A stretch of 64,000 nucleotides of DNA, taken from Bradyrhizobium sediminis. Lineage in GTDB: Bacteria; Pseudomonadota; Alphaproteobacteria; Rhizobiales; Xanthobacteraceae. The DNA is taken from contig NZ_CP076134.1 in NCBI RefSeq assembly GCF_018736085.1, forward strand, positions 2,180,501 to 2,244,500, given 5' to 3'. This document shows, piece after piece, positions 10,895-19,591 of this stretch. The translations under genes and the position numbers were made by a program. The notes under the pieces were generated by a model, which saw only the letters and a list, made by a program, of their open reading frames with translations, was not told the origin of the DNA and ran no database searches. How positions within the stretch are numbered: position 1 is the stretch's first letter; every line of letters starts with the position of its first letter.

Positions 10895-11608
10895 ATGCGT
10901 TATGAGCTCTATTACTGGCCGGGGATTCAGGGCCGCGGCGAATTTGTCCGGCTGGCGCTGGAAGAGGCCGGCGCCGATTACGCCGACGTCGCGCGCGAGC
11001 GCGGCATGGGCGCGATGATGAAGATGATGGAGGGCGGCGGCACGCCGCCGTTCGCGCCGCCGTTTCTGAAAGCGGGGAAGCTCGTGATAGGACAGACCGC
11101 CAACATCCTGCTCTATCTCGGGTCGCGCCATGGGCTGGCGCCGAAGTCGGAAGCCGGCAAATTGTGGGTGCATCAGCTGCAGCTGACGATCACGGATCTG
11201 GTGCTGGAAATTCACGACACCCATCACCCGCTCGGGCCGACACTGTATTACGAGGACCAGCGCGCGCCGGCAAAGAGACGCACCGGGGAATTCTGGAAAG
11301 AGCGAGTCCCGAAATATCTGGGTTATTTCGAGGGATTGCTGGAGAATACGGGCGGTCCCTACGTCACCGGCCGCCGGCTGAGCTATGTCGACCTCTCGCT
11401 GTTCCAGATCGTGGAGGGGCTGCGCTACGCATTCCCGAAGCGGATGAAAGCGTTCGAGCGCGACATCCCCGGCCTGGTCGATCTGCACGACCGCGTTGCC
11501 GCAAGGCCGAACATCAAGGCTTATCTATCGAGCGACCGCCGCATTCCCTTCAACGAGGAGGGGATCTTTCGTCGGTACAGGGAGCTGGATTCGCAGCTTG
11601 TGATCTAG
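10895..11608 (+). CDS. Glutathione S-transferase family protein
   Basis: A 237-residue cytosolic GST starting MRYELYYWPGIQGRGEFVRL, which is the N-terminal thioredoxin-like domain with the catalytic-region Tyr and Arg of mu/sigma-type GSTs. TANILLYLGSRHGL supplies the glutathione-binding Ser/Asn region, here with an ANI variant. The all-helical C-terminal domain includes VTGRRLSYVDLSLFQIVEGL. The start is supported by CCGGAGGGA about ten bases upstream. It overlaps the convergent GFA-family gene by four bases at the stop codons. The substrate is unknown. Confidence 0.85.
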   Translation: MRYELYYWPGIQGRGEFVRLALEEAGADYADVARERGMGAMMKMMEGGGTPPFAPPFLKAGKLVIGQTANILLYLGSRHGLAPKSEAGKLWVHQLQLTITDLVLEIHDTHHPLGPTLYYEDQRAPAKRRTGEFWKERVPKYLGYFEGLLENTGGPYVTGRRLSYVDLSLFQIVEGLRYAFPKRMKAFERDIPGLVDLHDRVAARPNIKAYLSSDRRIPFNEEGIFRRYRELDSQLVI

Positions 11609-11964
11609 CGGTTCCGCCCGTCGATCGGCGTCATCGCCAGTTTTGCCAGCTCGATGCCGTCGATGCAGCTGACGTTGAGCGCCACCACCTCGGTGCCGTC
11701 CGGCTTGTTGCCGTTGGCGAAGACCTCGACGCCGCAGTCGATACAGGACTGGTGCCGGATCGCGTGCTTGTTGAAGAGGTATTCCTTGAGATTGTCCTCG
11801 CCGGCGCGCAGCACGAAGCTCTTCGGCGCCAGGAAGGTGAAATGCAGGCCCTTCTTGGTGCAGATCGAGCAGTTGCACGCGGTGACCATGGCAAGGTCGG
11901 TGGTGCATTCGAAGCGCACCATGCCGCAATGGCAGCCGCCGGTGTAGGTCTTGGTGTCGGGCAT
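11605..11964 (-). CDS. GFA family (CENP-V/GFA domain) zinc protein
   Basis: A 119-residue protein starting MPDTKTYTGGCHCGMVRFEC. It contains the zinc ligand clusters of the GFA fold: CHC near the N-terminus, CNCSIC in the middle and CIDCGVEVF near the C-terminus. The family was named after a glutathione-dependent formaldehyde-activating enzyme, though that role is disputed for most members. Convergent overlap with a GST gene may be coincidental, or may reflect a shared glutathione or detoxification theme. The ATG at 11964 excludes an unconserved upstream extension. Confidence 0.85.
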   Translation of the reverse strand: MPDTKTYTGGCHCGMVRFECTTDLAMVTACNCSICTKKGLHFTFLAPKSFVLRAGEDNLKEYLFNKHAIRHQSCIDCGVEVFANGNKPDGTEVVALNVSCIDGIELAKLAMTPIDGRNR

Positions 11965-12066
11965 CGGTCTGGCATCCGTGAGTGGCTGATGCCGGCAGTA
12001 TAAGCCCCGACACAATACCGGCGCCATACGTCAATGCGAGGCGCATTGCACGGGAGCGCGGCGCCC

Positions 12067-12234
12067 TCACGCGAGCTGGTCGATCCGCCTGCCTTGGCCC
12101 GGGGGAAGGGGCGCAAGGCCCGTCGGCTTGGGCAGGCCGGTGCGGTCGTCCTCGGGTTTGACTTGCGGTGGTTTGGGCTCGCTGGCTTCCGGCGGTTTCA
12201 CCGGGATGGAGACGCTGACGGCAGAAACGTTCAT
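12067..12234 (-). CDS. Small proline-rich protein, 55 residues
   Basis: The frame begins MNVSAVSVSIPVKPPEASEP and ends APLPPGQGRRIDQLA, a disordered Pro/Glu/Lys-rich peptide. AAGGA lies about ten bases before the ATG, a good ribosome binding site. An in-frame upstream ATG at 12261 would add nine residues. I have a faint memory of similar small Bradyrhizobium proteins, but no function is known. It sits between the GFA gene and a secreted hypothetical protein, both on the same strand. Confidence 0.4.
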   Translation of the reverse strand: MNVSAVSVSIPVKPPEASEPKPPQVKPEDDRTGLPKPTGLAPLPPGQGRRIDQLA

Positions 12235-12413
12235 CGGACAGATCCTTGGCTTCGTTGCCATCGACTGTGAGACGGCGGAACCGAATGCTTTATGAATCCG
12301 CAGCAGGGATCGCGCGCCATCGCGGCCATTCCCGCCGGATGGTGAACGGCAGGCTCCAAACTCCGTCAAATTGACCGGTATTTTATCGAATGCGATGCCC
12401 GCAGAGGGACCGA

Positions 12414-12893
12414 TCACTCATCCTTGCCTCGGGTGATCGCGATCGACGCCTCGGTCTTGGTGCGGGTGCACTCCATGTTGAGCCGGCGGAAGCGCATCTT
12501 GACGGTGTCGCCGCGCAACAGGCCCATCCGCTTGATGCAGCGGGTGGCGCCGGTGAGCACATCGGGCTTCGGAATGGTGAAGACGATGGCGCCGGCCCTG
12601 GCGACCAGCTCGTAAAATTCCGGCTTCGGCTTGCGGCTGTCGGCCTTGGCGTAGAACTCGTTGGAGTAGTTGGCGCCGCGGCAGCCCAGCGAAAGCTCCC
12701 TCGCCTGGGGATGCGACAGATAGACTATTCTGGCGGCGGTGATGCCGATCTTGAGCCCGTCGATCTGGCTCTTGAGCTGGTTGGCGATATCCTCACAGCG
12801 ATCGGCGCGGGCGGGGGAAATGCCCGATATGGTCAGTGCCAGCGCCGCCAGCAGCGCCGCGGCCATGAACGTCGTCGATCTCAGAAACTTCAT
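12414..12893 (-). CDS. Secreted hypothetical protein
   Basis: A 159-residue protein with a Sec signal peptide (MKFLRSTTFMAAALLAALAL ... ARADRC). The predicted mature part has four or five Cys residues (RCEDIANQL, GCRGANYS, TRCIKRMGL, MECTRTKTE) that could form periplasmic disulfides. I do not recognise the family. The start could instead be the ATG at 12905 (MASRMKFL), which makes little difference. It is followed on the same strand by the small Pro-rich gene. Confidence 0.7.
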   Translation of the reverse strand: MKFLRSTTFMAAALLAALALTISGISPARADRCEDIANQLKSQIDGLKIGITAARIVYLSHPQARELSLGCRGANYSNEFYAKADSRKPKPEFYELVARAGAIVFTIPKPDVLTGATRCIKRMGLLRGDTVKMRFRRLNMECTRTKTEASIAITRGKDE

Positions 12894-12985
12894 TCTCGAT
12901 GCCATTGCGGATGCCCTTTTGTGCCATTGAAGCGTCCGCAAGCGGATAGCGCAAGGGCGGCAATTCTCGACATGCTTTTTGTCGC

Positions 12986-13071
12986 GTCATGGCCGGGCTT
13001 CACCCGGCCATCCACGTCTTCAGTTAGCATTTGAGAAAGACGTGGATGCCCGCGACAAGCGCGGGCATGAC
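12986..13071. repeat. Intergenic inverted-repeat element (GTCATGG...CATGAC)
   Basis: The ends GTCATG/CATGAC and the inner CCACGTCTT/AAGACGTGG are inverted. Each flank also folds on itself (GGCCGGGCTTCACCCGGCC and GCCCGCGACAAGCGCGGGC). The element is a two-hairpin palindromic unit between a secreted protein gene and a ribbon-helix-helix gene. It belongs to the same class as other short repeats in this window, probably non-autonomous REP-like units that may also end transcripts. Confidence 0.75.
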
Positions 13072-13124
13072 GGGTAAACTGCCAAACCTCACGCCTCAGC
13101 GACCGCCCGAACGAGCGACGACCG

Positions 13125-13367
13125 ATGAAAAGGCCAACAGTTAAATACAGCAAGGGCGAGATCGGCCGCGTCCGGGTCGTCGAGGACTTCCTGCCGTCGC
13201 CAGACCGGCTGGTGCTGCGCGAGGAAAATGTGAGGGTGACTCTGAGCCTGTCGCGGCGCTCGGTGGCGTTTTTCAAGCGCGCCGCCCGCCAGCGCCGTGT
13301 GCCGTACCAGAGGATGATCCGCGCGCTGGTGGATGCCTATGCGGAGAAGCAGCAAGGGAAGGGGTGA
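13125..13367 (+). CDS. Ribbon-helix-helix (CopG-like) small DNA-binding protein
   Basis: An 80-residue basic protein starting MKRPTVKYSKGEIGRVRVVE. The C-terminal half, VTLSLSRRSVAFFKRAARQ then VPYQRMIRALVDAYAEK, matches the beta strand plus two helices of ribbon-helix-helix repressors, close to BrnA/CopG antitoxins. No toxin-sized partner gene flanks it, since fumarase follows on the same strand 125 bases later. It could be an orphan antitoxin or a free-standing repressor. Confidence 0.6.
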   Translation: MKRPTVKYSKGEIGRVRVVEDFLPSPDRLVLREENVRVTLSLSRRSVAFFKRAARQRRVPYQRMIRALVDAYAEKQQGKG

Positions 13368-13492
13368 ATGAGGGTCCGGTCGCGGCTGGTAGCCATTCGG
13401 AATCTTCCTTTTATCCAAAAAGTGCTTAGAACGGTTCAATCGCCGGGCGTCTCAAGACAGACGCTTCCGGTTCCTAACCCATGCGAGTCCCC

Positions 13493-15157
13493 ATGAACGC
13501 CCCCACCGCCTTTCCCGACCAGAAGCCCGTCCCGCCCTACAAGCACACCCCGCTGTTTCCGCTGGGGCCGGACACCACGCCGTACAAGAAGATCACCGCC
13601 GAAGGGGTGCGGGTCGAGAAGGTGCTGGGCAAGGACATGCTGGTGGTGTCGCGCGAGGCGCTGCGGGCGTTGTCGGAAGCAGCGTTCGGCGACATCAATC
13701 ATTACTTGCGCCCCGGCCATCTGAAGCAGCTGCGCGCGATCCTCGACGACAAGGAGGCCAGCCCCAACGACAAGTTCGTGGCGCTGGATTTCCTGAAGAA
13801 CGCCAACATCGCCGCCGGCGGCGTGTTGCCGATGTGCCAGGACACCGGCACCGCGATCATCATGGGCAAGAAGGGCTGCAACGTCATCACCGAGGGCGAC
13901 GACGAGGCCGCGCTCTCGGAAGGCGCGCGCGACGCCTACCTGCGCCGCAATCTGCGCTATTCGCAGGTGGCGCCGCTGTCGATGTATGAGGAAAAGAACA
14001 CCGCCAACAACATGCCGGCGCAGTGCGAGATCTATGCCGAGGGCCAAGGGGACTCAGCAGCCGCCTACAAGTTCATGTTCATGGCCAAGGGCGGCGGGTC
14101 CGCCAACAAGAGCTTTCTGTTCCAGGCGACGCCGTCCGTCCTCACAAAGGACCGCATGCTGGCGTTCCTGAAGGAGAAGGTGCTGACGCTCGGCACCGCG
14201 GCGTGCCCGCCCTATCATCTGGCGATCGTGATCGGCGGCACCTCGGCCGAACTCTGCATGAAGACGGTGAAGCTGGCCTCGGCCCGCTATCTCGACGCGC
14301 TGCCGACCCACGGCTCGCCCGACGGCAATGCCTTCCGCGATCTCGAGATGGAGCAGGAGATATTGAAGATGACGCAGTCGCTCGGCGTCGGCGCGCAGTT
14401 CGGCGGCAAGTATTTCTGCCACGACGTCCGCGTGATCCGCTTGCCGCGCCACGGCGCCTCGCTGCCGATCGGTTTGGGCGTGTCCTGCTCGGCGGACCGC
14501 CAGGTGCTCGGCAAAATTACAAAAGACGGCGTCTATCTCGAGGAGCTCGAGCATAATCCGGCGCAGTATTTGCCGGCAGTGGAACAGGCGCTCGGCGGCG
14601 AGGTCGTCAAGATCGATCTCAACCAGCCAATGAAGGACATTCTCGCCACGCTCTCGAAGCATCCGATCAAGACGCGGCTGTCGCTGACCGGCACCATGAT
14701 CGTGGCGCGCGATTCAGCGCATGCCAAATTGCGCGAGCGGCTGGAGAAGGGCGAACCGCTGCCGGATTATTTCAAGAACCATCCGGTCTATTACGCCGGT
14801 CCCGCCAAGACGCCCGACGGTTACGCCTCCGGCGCGTTCGGCCCGACCACCGCGGGCCGCATGGATAGTTTCGTCGACCAGTTCCAGGCGGCGGGCGGAT
14901 CGATGGTGATGGTGGCCAAGGGCAACCGCGCGGTCGCGGTGCGCGAGGCCTGCAAGAAGCACGGCGGCTTCTATCTCGGCTCGATCGGCGGTGCGGCGGC
15001 CAATCTCGCCGAACACTGCATCAAGAAGGTCGAGGTGGTGGAATATCCCGAACTCGGCATGGAAGCGATCTGGCGCATCGAGGTCGTGGATTTTCCGGCC
15101 TTCATCATCATCGACGACAAGGGCAACGACTTCTTCAGGGAGCTGAATTTGGGGTAG
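13493..15157 (+). CDS. Class I fumarate hydratase (iron-sulfur type)
   Basis: This enzyme interconverts fumarate and malate in the TCA cycle with an oxygen-sensitive [4Fe-4S] cluster. The 554-residue protein is FumA/FumB-like. The N-terminal alpha part contains [15 protein letters not shown] and the cluster cysteine region [20 protein letters not shown]. The C-terminal beta part contains [40 protein letters not shown] and a terminal region near [20 protein letters not shown]. The ATG at 13493 (MNAPTAFP) is preferred over 13481. It appears to be monocistronic. Confidence 0.93.
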   Translation: MNAPTAFPDQKPVPPYKHTPLFPLGPDTTPYKKITAEGVRVEKVLGKDMLVVSREALRALSEAAFGDINHYLRPGHLKQLRAILDDKEASPNDKFVALDFLKNANIAAGGVLPMCQDTGTAIIMGKKGCNVITEGDDEAALSEGARDAYLRRNLRYSQVAPLSMYEEKNTANNMPAQCEIYAEGQGDSAAAYKFMFMAKGGGSANKSFLFQATPSVLTKDRMLAFLKEKVLTLGTAACPPYHLAIVIGGTSAELCMKTVKLASARYLDALPTHGSPDGNAFRDLEMEQEILKMTQSLGVGAQFGGKYFCHDVRVIRLPRHGASLPIGLGVSCSADRQVLGKITKDGVYLEELEHNPAQYLPAVEQALGGEVVKIDLNQPMKDILATLSKHPIKTRLSLTGTMIVARDSAHAKLRERLEKGEPLPDYFKNHPVYYAGPAKTPDGYASGAFGPTTAGRMDSFVDQFQAAGGSMVMVAKGNRAVAVREACKKHGGFYLGSIGGAAANLAEHCIKKVEVVEYPELGMEAIWRIEVVDFPAFIIIDDKGNDFFRELNLG

Positions 15158-15160
15158 GTT

Positions 15161-15282
15161 GTCGTCCCGGCGAACGCCGGGACCCATAATCCCGGGCGTT
15201 CATTGTTGAGGGGAAGGCCGGCGACCATCGCGTCCGACAACGGCCGCCACGGCGTATGGGTCCCGGCGTTCGCCGGGACGAC
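15161..15282. repeat. Inverted repeat with GTCGTCCCGGCGAACGCCGGG ends
   Basis: The left end (15161-15186) and the right end (15256-15282) are near-perfect inverted copies containing CCCGGCGAACGCCGGGAC, itself a hairpin. The copies enclose about 70 bases, and the unit sits 3 bases after the fumarase stop. It is probably a dispersed REP-like element that doubles as a terminator between the convergent genes. Confidence 0.8.
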
Positions 15283-15295
15283 CAAGATGAGGCCC

Positions 15296-15592
15296 TTACG
15301 CCCGTGTCCCCGTGAACGGGAAGCTGCCCATCGGGCCGATGCCCATTTCGCCGGACATGCTGTCGCCTTCGACCTTGCCGGAGAACGCCAGCGTCAGCGG
15401 CATCGGGTTGGTGATCGAGATCTTCCAGGCGACGTCATCGCCGGAGACGGTGCCGTCGAAGATTTCGCCGGAATTGCCGTCGGCGCCTTGCGTGCCCGTC
15501 AGCGTGCCGCCGGCGCTCTTCACGGTCAGCGTTGCCTTGCGTTCGCCCATCGGGGTGCTCATGACGATATTCCAGTTTCCGTCCACGGCCAT
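15296..15592 (-). CDS. Conserved hypothetical protein, lipocalin-like beta repeat
   Basis: A 98-residue soluble protein. MAVDGNWNIVMSTPMGERKA is followed by repeated beta hairpins (TLTVKSAGGTLTGTQG, ISITNPMPLTLAFSGKVEGD) and ends MGSFPFTGTRA. The alternating pattern suggests a small beta barrel of the type seen in uncharacterised proteobacterial proteins that bind hydrophobic ligands. GAGGAG lies eight bases before the ATG. There is no signal peptide and no operon partner. The function is unknown. Confidence 0.75.
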   Translation of the reverse strand: MAVDGNWNIVMSTPMGERKATLTVKSAGGTLTGTQGADGNSGEIFDGTVSGDDVAWKISITNPMPLTLAFSGKVEGDSMSGEMGIGPMGSFPFTGTRA

Positions 15593-15802
15593 CTTTTGGT
15601 CTCCTCACGCTGTTCTTCGCAAAACCGGAATGGTTCTGGGAGCTGGTCTAGCTCGGGCGGCGGTATATAGCGCATCTTTCGGCCCGTGCACATTGATCTC
15701 GGTTAGCCGCGGCCTTTTGTCGTGACGCGTCTCCCTGGGCGCTTGCCATTGCGAGACGGGTGCCCGCCATGACGGCCGCACCCGTTCGATTGGTGAATAC
15801 TG

Positions 15803-16378
15803 TCAGATTCCGGATAGCGCCTTGGCCGGCGCAGGCCCGTGCTTCGCCTTGTGGTATTCGGGATACCATTTGGTAAAATAGACCGCGCTGTTGCGGGCAG
15901 CAAACGCGATCAGCAGGCCAAGCCAGAGCGGAAGGCCGGGCACATAGATCAGCGCGATATTGCCGATCATCATCAGCAGGAAGCAGGCGGTCCACGCCCA
16001 GGTGATGATGTAGTTCGCCCGCATGAAGCCGGGCTGTTCGGCGGTTTCGGCGTCCACCACTTCGAGCGCATATTGCAGCGTGAACGGCTTGCGGAACGCC
16101 AGCGAGCCGAGCGAGATCGCGAGCACGCCGATATCGATCGTGAGCTTGACGGCGGAGCCGCTCAAGGTGTCATCGATCAGGGTGAGGTAGAAGCCGAGGG
16201 CGAGGAACAGCGCGACGGTGCCGGCGCCGAGGATCTTGAGTGAGCGGCTGCGGGCCATGTCGTAGGCGATCACCAGCAGGCAGATCGCGGCGGCCGCGAA
16301 CAGGCTGGCGGCGGCCGACGTCACCAGCATCAGCAGCGTGAACACGCCGTAGGGGGCAAGGATCAGGAATATCGTCAT
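15803..16378 (-). CDS. Integral membrane protein of the TetR/carotenoid oxygenase regulon
   Basis: A 191-residue protein with five or six membrane helices (for example FLILAPYGVFTLLMLVTSAA, the AICLLVIAYDMA region, and CFLLMMIGNIALIYVPGL). I do not recognise the family; the central segment with LRKPF-like text resembles septation-like membrane proteins. Two copies of the ATCTTTACAGTG operator lie 18-60 bases upstream of the start. The same operator occurs before the carotenoid oxygenase and TetR genes, so co-regulation is likely. Confidence 0.75.
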   Translation of the reverse strand: MTIFLILAPYGVFTLLMLVTSAAASLFAAAAICLLVIAYDMARSRSLKILGAGTVALFLALGFYLTLIDDTLSGSAVKLTIDIGVLAISLGSLAFRKPFTLQYALEVVDAETAEQPGFMRANYIITWAWTACFLLMMIGNIALIYVPGLPLWLGLLIAFAARNSAVYFTKWYPEYHKAKHGPAPAKALSGI

Positions 16379-16395
16379 GGCAGCCTCTCGGGCTA

Positions 16396-16438
16396 ATCTT
16401 TACAGTGGCGTCAAGCGAAATCTTTACAGTGTCAAAAT
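16396..16438. promoter_or_regulatory. Two ATCTTTACAGTG operator copies upstream of the membrane protein gene
   Basis: ATCTTTACAGTGGCGTCAA (16396-16414) and ATCTTTACAGTGTCAAAAT (16420-16438) are tandem, 24 bases apart. They match the left half of the perfect palindrome at 17957-17975. The second copy sits in a block (GCGTCAAGCGAAATCTTTAC) that is also found before the TetR gene, which suggests the promoter region was duplicated. Confidence 0.7.
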
Positions 16439-16466
16439 AATGTGAGTGCGACCACGACGACGGCGA

Positions 16467-16524
16467 CGTCATTCCGGGGCGATGCGAAGCATCGAACCCG
16501 GAATCCGGAGCCCCCGGAATGACG
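16467..16524. repeat. Short inverted repeat CGTCATTCCGG...CCGGAATGACG
   Basis: A 58-base unit with inverted ends CGTCATTCCGG/CCGGAATGACG and an inner hairpin GATGCGAAGCATC. A longer copy with the same left half is present at 20361-20464, so this is a dispersed family. It lies 10 bases past the stop of the carotenoid oxygenase gene and may act as its terminator. Confidence 0.85.
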
Positions 16525-16534
16525 TGGGTGATCC

Positions 16535-17941
16535 CTACGCCGCCCTCACCCAGTTGCCATGAAAACCATCGGGCACGCGATGTCCGAGCTGCACCAGCGC
16601 CACCGGGCCGGCGGCGACGTCGGTGGCGTTGAATACCGCGAGATCGCTGCGGTTTTCGCGCGCGCGCCACACCGCAGCGAGCAGCCAGCCATCGCCCTCG
16701 GCGGCGTCCTTGCCGCGCTCGACAAAGACCGGCTCGGAAAGGGTGTCGCCCTCCGGCAGCAGATACTGGCCTAGCCGCGAGCCCTTGCCGTCGACATGCA
16801 CGATGCCGCAAAGCGCACCGACGAACGGCAGATCGGGATTGGCGCAGGCGTACCAGCCACGGCTGCTGTTGAGACCGGCGCGGCGATCGTCGATGCGCGG
16901 GAATTCGCCTGTGATGTCGTCGAGATAGGTTTGCGTGAAGCGGTCGGTATTGCCGGCGAGATCGAAGGTCCAGCGGCACAGCCGGGCGTTGGATTTCCTG
17001 GGGTCGGTCGGCGAGCCGTCGGGATGGGGGAATAGCGGCGCCTCCTCATACTGCATGACGTCGGCGATGATGCGGTCGCCTTCTTCCCAGGCATTCATGA
17101 CGTGGAAGACGTAGCAGGTCTCGGCGCGAAACCAGACGATGTCACTGGGCGAGCCGTTGCGCTTCATGACGCCGACATAGCCGCCCTTGTCCGGCTCCCA
17201 GGCGTAGGGCGGCCGGCCGCGCATGGCGCGCTCCATGCTGCCGGTGATCGGCAGGATCGGAAACAGCAGATGGTTTTCGGTGACGATGAAGTCGTGCACC
17301 ATGCTGGCATAGGGCGCTTCGAAGCGGTCGAACCGCGTCACTACGCCGGAGGCGTTGACGGATCCGAAGGAGAGGGCAGGGGTCAGCGGCCCCGCGGCGT
17401 TGTAGCCGAAGAACACCATCTCGCCGGTGACGGGATCGATCTTGGGATGCGCGGTGAACGGCCCCGAGATACCGCCGTTATAGTCGCAGTAGCCTGTTCG
17501 CTTCAGCGTCCCGGGCTCGATCTCGGTCGGCAGATGGCCTTCCTCCAGCGCCAACAGCCGTCCGGCGTGAAAGATGATGTTGGTGTTGGCGACGCCGCCG
17601 TCAGGGGTCACCGAGGCGGGGACGTCCGGCAGCTTGCGGCCGAAGCCGCCGAACAACGCGCGGCCGGCGTCATGCTCGGCCTGCCACTTGGGGGTGCGGA
17701 CCCAGCGGTTGCGGTAGCTGGCGCGGCCGTTTTCGAGATGGAAGGCGTGCAGCATGCCGTCGCCGACGAACCAGTGGGCGCCCGGCGATTCGAATTGCGG
17801 GTCGGGGCCGTTGCGATAAAGCGTGCCGTTGAGTTCGCGCGGTAGCTCGCCCACGACCTTCAAAAACGGCGCGTCGCATTCAAACGGGATCGGCGCCAGA
17901 TTGGTCCGGGCCGCCTTGGTCGCTGCTTCCTGCTGCATCAT
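16535..17941 (-). CDS. Carotenoid cleavage oxygenase family protein
   Basis: A 468-residue Fe(II)-dependent dioxygenase of the RPE65/NCED/lignostilbene dioxygenase family, which cleaves a carbon-carbon double bond in carotenoids or stilbenes. Visible marks are ELNGTLYRNGPDPQFE near the N-terminus, HWFVGDGMLHAFHLENG, FTAHPKIDPVTGEMVFFGYN (iron-ligand His), MVHDFIVTENHLLFP, CYVFHVMNAWEEGD and the C-terminal VPDGFHGNWV. All four expected His regions are present. It is divergent from a TetR gene with a perfect palindromic operator between them. The actual substrate is unknown. Confidence 0.9.
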   Translation of the reverse strand: MMQQEAATKAARTNLAPIPFECDAPFLKVVGELPRELNGTLYRNGPDPQFESPGAHWFVGDGMLHAFHLENGRASYRNRWVRTPKWQAEHDAGRALFGGFGRKLPDVPASVTPDGGVANTNIIFHAGRLLALEEGHLPTEIEPGTLKRTGYCDYNGGISGPFTAHPKIDPVTGEMVFFGYNAAGPLTPALSFGSVNASGVVTRFDRFEAPYASMVHDFIVTENHLLFPILPITGSMERAMRGRPPYAWEPDKGGYVGVMKRNGSPSDIVWFRAETCYVFHVMNAWEEGDRIIADVMQYEEAPLFPHPDGSPTDPRKSNARLCRWTFDLAGNTDRFTQTYLDDITGEFPRIDDRRAGLNSSRGWYACANPDLPFVGALCGIVHVDGKGSRLGQYLLPEGDTLSEPVFVERGKDAAEGDGWLLAAVWRARENRSDLAVFNATDVAAGPVALVQLGHRVPDGFHGNWVRAA

Positions 17942-17956
17942 TCGCTCCCTGGATTG

Positions 17957-18029
17957 ATCTTTACATCGTAAAGATATGAGTACAGGGCATGGCAGCCATC
18001 GTCAAGCAAAATCTTTACAGTGTAAAAAT
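17957..18029. promoter_or_regulatory. TetR operator pair between carotenoid oxygenase and regulator
   Basis: ATCTTTACATCGTAAAGAT (17957-17975) is a perfect palindrome with a 3-base centre, 16 bases from the oxygenase start. ATCTTTACAGTGTAAAAAT (18011-18029) is a near palindrome 18 bases before the regulator ATG. The motif recurs twice before the membrane protein gene at 16396-16438. Size, symmetry and position fit a TetR-family repressor acting on both divergent promoters. Confidence 0.8.
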
Positions 18030-18047
18030 AGGGACTATAAGAAACCC

Positions 18048-18779
18048 ATGGCAAGAAAACCCGCTGCACTGAAGAACCGCGCCCGGCCTGCTGCCAGCAG
18101 GGGCGCTCAGGCGCGTGGGCCGCGGAAACGGCTGGCGCCGCGCGCTGCAGGCGCAAGCGAAGATACGCCGTACCACCACGGCGCGCTGCGCGACGCGCTG
18201 CTGACGGCGGCGGAGACGGTGCTGGAGCGCGACGGGCTTGGCGGCCTGACGCTGCGCGCGGTGGCGCGCGAGGCCGGCGTGTCGCATGCAGCACCGACCC
18301 ATCATTTCGGCGACCTCACCGGGCTTGTCAGCGAACTGGCCGCGATCGGCTTCCGCCAGTTCAACGCGGCGATGGCGGCGGCGGGCGCGGTCGATGCGCC
18401 GCCGCTGATGAAGGCGATGGCCCGGGCCAAGGCCTATGTCGCCTATGCGCAGGCGCATCCCGGCATGTACGGGCTGATGTTCCGCACCGAGCGGCTGGAT
18501 ATGGCGCGGCCGTCGTTGCACGAGGCCGCCAGCGCTTCGTTCGCTGGCCTCGCCGGTGCGATCGGAGTCAGCCGTCAGGAGCAGATTTCCGACGAAGCGC
18601 TGTCGCTGGAACAGGCCGCGGCTATCGTGAGGGCGTGGTCGCTGGTGCATGGCTTCACCATGCTGCTGCTCGACGGGCGGCTGACCGACGTCCTGCGGCG
18701 GCTTCCCGCAGGCAACAATGCCGAGACCCTGCTGGACGCCATGCTGAGGTCGACCGTGGCCCGGCCGCCGGGGCCATAG
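18048..18779 (+). CDS. TetR/AcrR family transcriptional regulator
   Basis: A 243-residue regulator. After a basic, Arg/Ala-rich leader of about 40 residues comes the TetR DNA-binding domain: YHHGALRDALLTAAETVLE, then LRAVAREAGVSHAAPTHHFG, with helix-turn-helix and a recognition helix containing HHFGD. The C-terminal ligand domain resembles WHG-type TetR domains (HPGMYGLMFRTERLDM). The ATG at 18048 is chosen because the operator ends 18 bases upstream, while earlier codons lie within the operators. It probably represses the divergent oxygenase gene, its own gene and the membrane protein gene. Confidence 0.9.
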   Translation: MARKPAALKNRARPAASRGAQARGPRKRLAPRAAGASEDTPYHHGALRDALLTAAETVLERDGLGGLTLRAVAREAGVSHAAPTHHFGDLTGLVSELAAIGFRQFNAAMAAAGAVDAPPLMKAMARAKAYVAYAQAHPGMYGLMFRTERLDMARPSLHEAASASFAGLAGAIGVSRQEQISDEALSLEQAAAIVRAWSLVHGFTMLLLDGRLTDVLRRLPAGNNAETLLDAMLRSTVARPPGP

Positions 18780-18790
18780 ATCAGCGTTGT

Positions 18791-19435
18791 TCAGCGCCGC
18801 TTCGCCAGCTCCACGGCGCGGCCGCTGGCGCCGATCACCTTCACCTCGTCCTTGCCGCATTTGAAGCCGCGCGCGATTTCGTCGGCGGCCTTGCGGGCGA
18901 GTTCGTTAGCGTCGGGATTGGCCTTCACGTCGACATAGGCGACATGGCACACCGCCCCAGGGGGCAACCGCGTTACCGCCAGCAGCGGCTTTGCGATGGG
19001 CCGGCCCTTCTTGTCCTCGTCGGTAATGTCGGCGATATGCCAGCGCTGGATGATGGCGAAGGGTTTGCCGTCCACGGCCCGCCATTCCACGGTGTGGGTG
19101 GTCGAGTTGAACGGCCCGAAGGAAGCCTCCGCCGCCGGCTCCCTGTCCGCCGCGGCGCGGCTGCGGCCGACCGAGACCGCCTCGCGCAGGTCATCCTCGC
19201 TGATGACGACCACGAGCCCGGCCTTGCCCGGGCAAACCCGTATCGTGGAATCGTCGACGCCGTTGCCGGCGCTCTTCACTCGGCAATCCCTGGGGGCGGT
19301 CGAAGTGTAGCTGCTGCCGAATGTTTGGGCGCTGGCCGGCGGAATCAGGGCGAAGCAGGCCCAGAACAGCGCCGACAGGGCCATTTGCGGCATGACAAGC
19401 ACGCCGGGGACGATGAGGTGAGGGATGCGCTTCAT
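18791..19435 (-). CDS. Secreted hypothetical protein
   Basis: A 214-residue protein with an N-terminal signal sequence (LFWACFALIPPASAQ cleavage region near residue 36). The predicted periplasmic domain contains CRVKSAGNG, RVCPGKAGLVVVISEDDLR and a C-terminal ARGFKCGKDEVKVIGASG. Three or four Cys residues suggest disulfides. I do not recognise the family. It converges on the TetR gene with only 11 bases between the stops. Confidence 0.7.
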   Translation of the reverse strand: MKRIPHLIVPGVLVMPQMALSALFWACFALIPPASAQTFGSSYTSTAPRDCRVKSAGNGVDDSTIRVCPGKAGLVVVISEDDLREAVSVGRSRAAADREPAAEASFGPFNSTTHTVEWRAVDGKPFAIIQRWHIADITDEDKKGRPIAKPLLAVTRLPPGAVCHVAYVDVKANPDANELARKAADEIARGFKCGKDEVKVIGASGRAVELAKRR

Positions 19436-19591
19436 CTAGCCGCCATTTTGATTGCGGAACCGCTGATGCTTCGACGTGCGCAATCTGGGGAAGGTTCACG
19501 CGAAATGCGCGAAAGGCCTGACATCGGCGCGGAATCGTCCTAGAACAGCGGCTTCGCAATCCCCTTCATAGCGTGTCAGTTCAAGTCGATC

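Noticed and set aside
12034..12270. 78-codon plus-strand frame opposite the small Pro-rich protein
   Set aside because: Arg/Gly-rich with no start signal; the minus-strand frame has a ribosome binding site and more protein-like composition.
13125..13367. Toxin-antitoxin system around the ribbon-helix-helix gene
   Set aside because: No toxin-sized frame with RelE, BrnT or PIN features flanks it; the next gene is fumarase.
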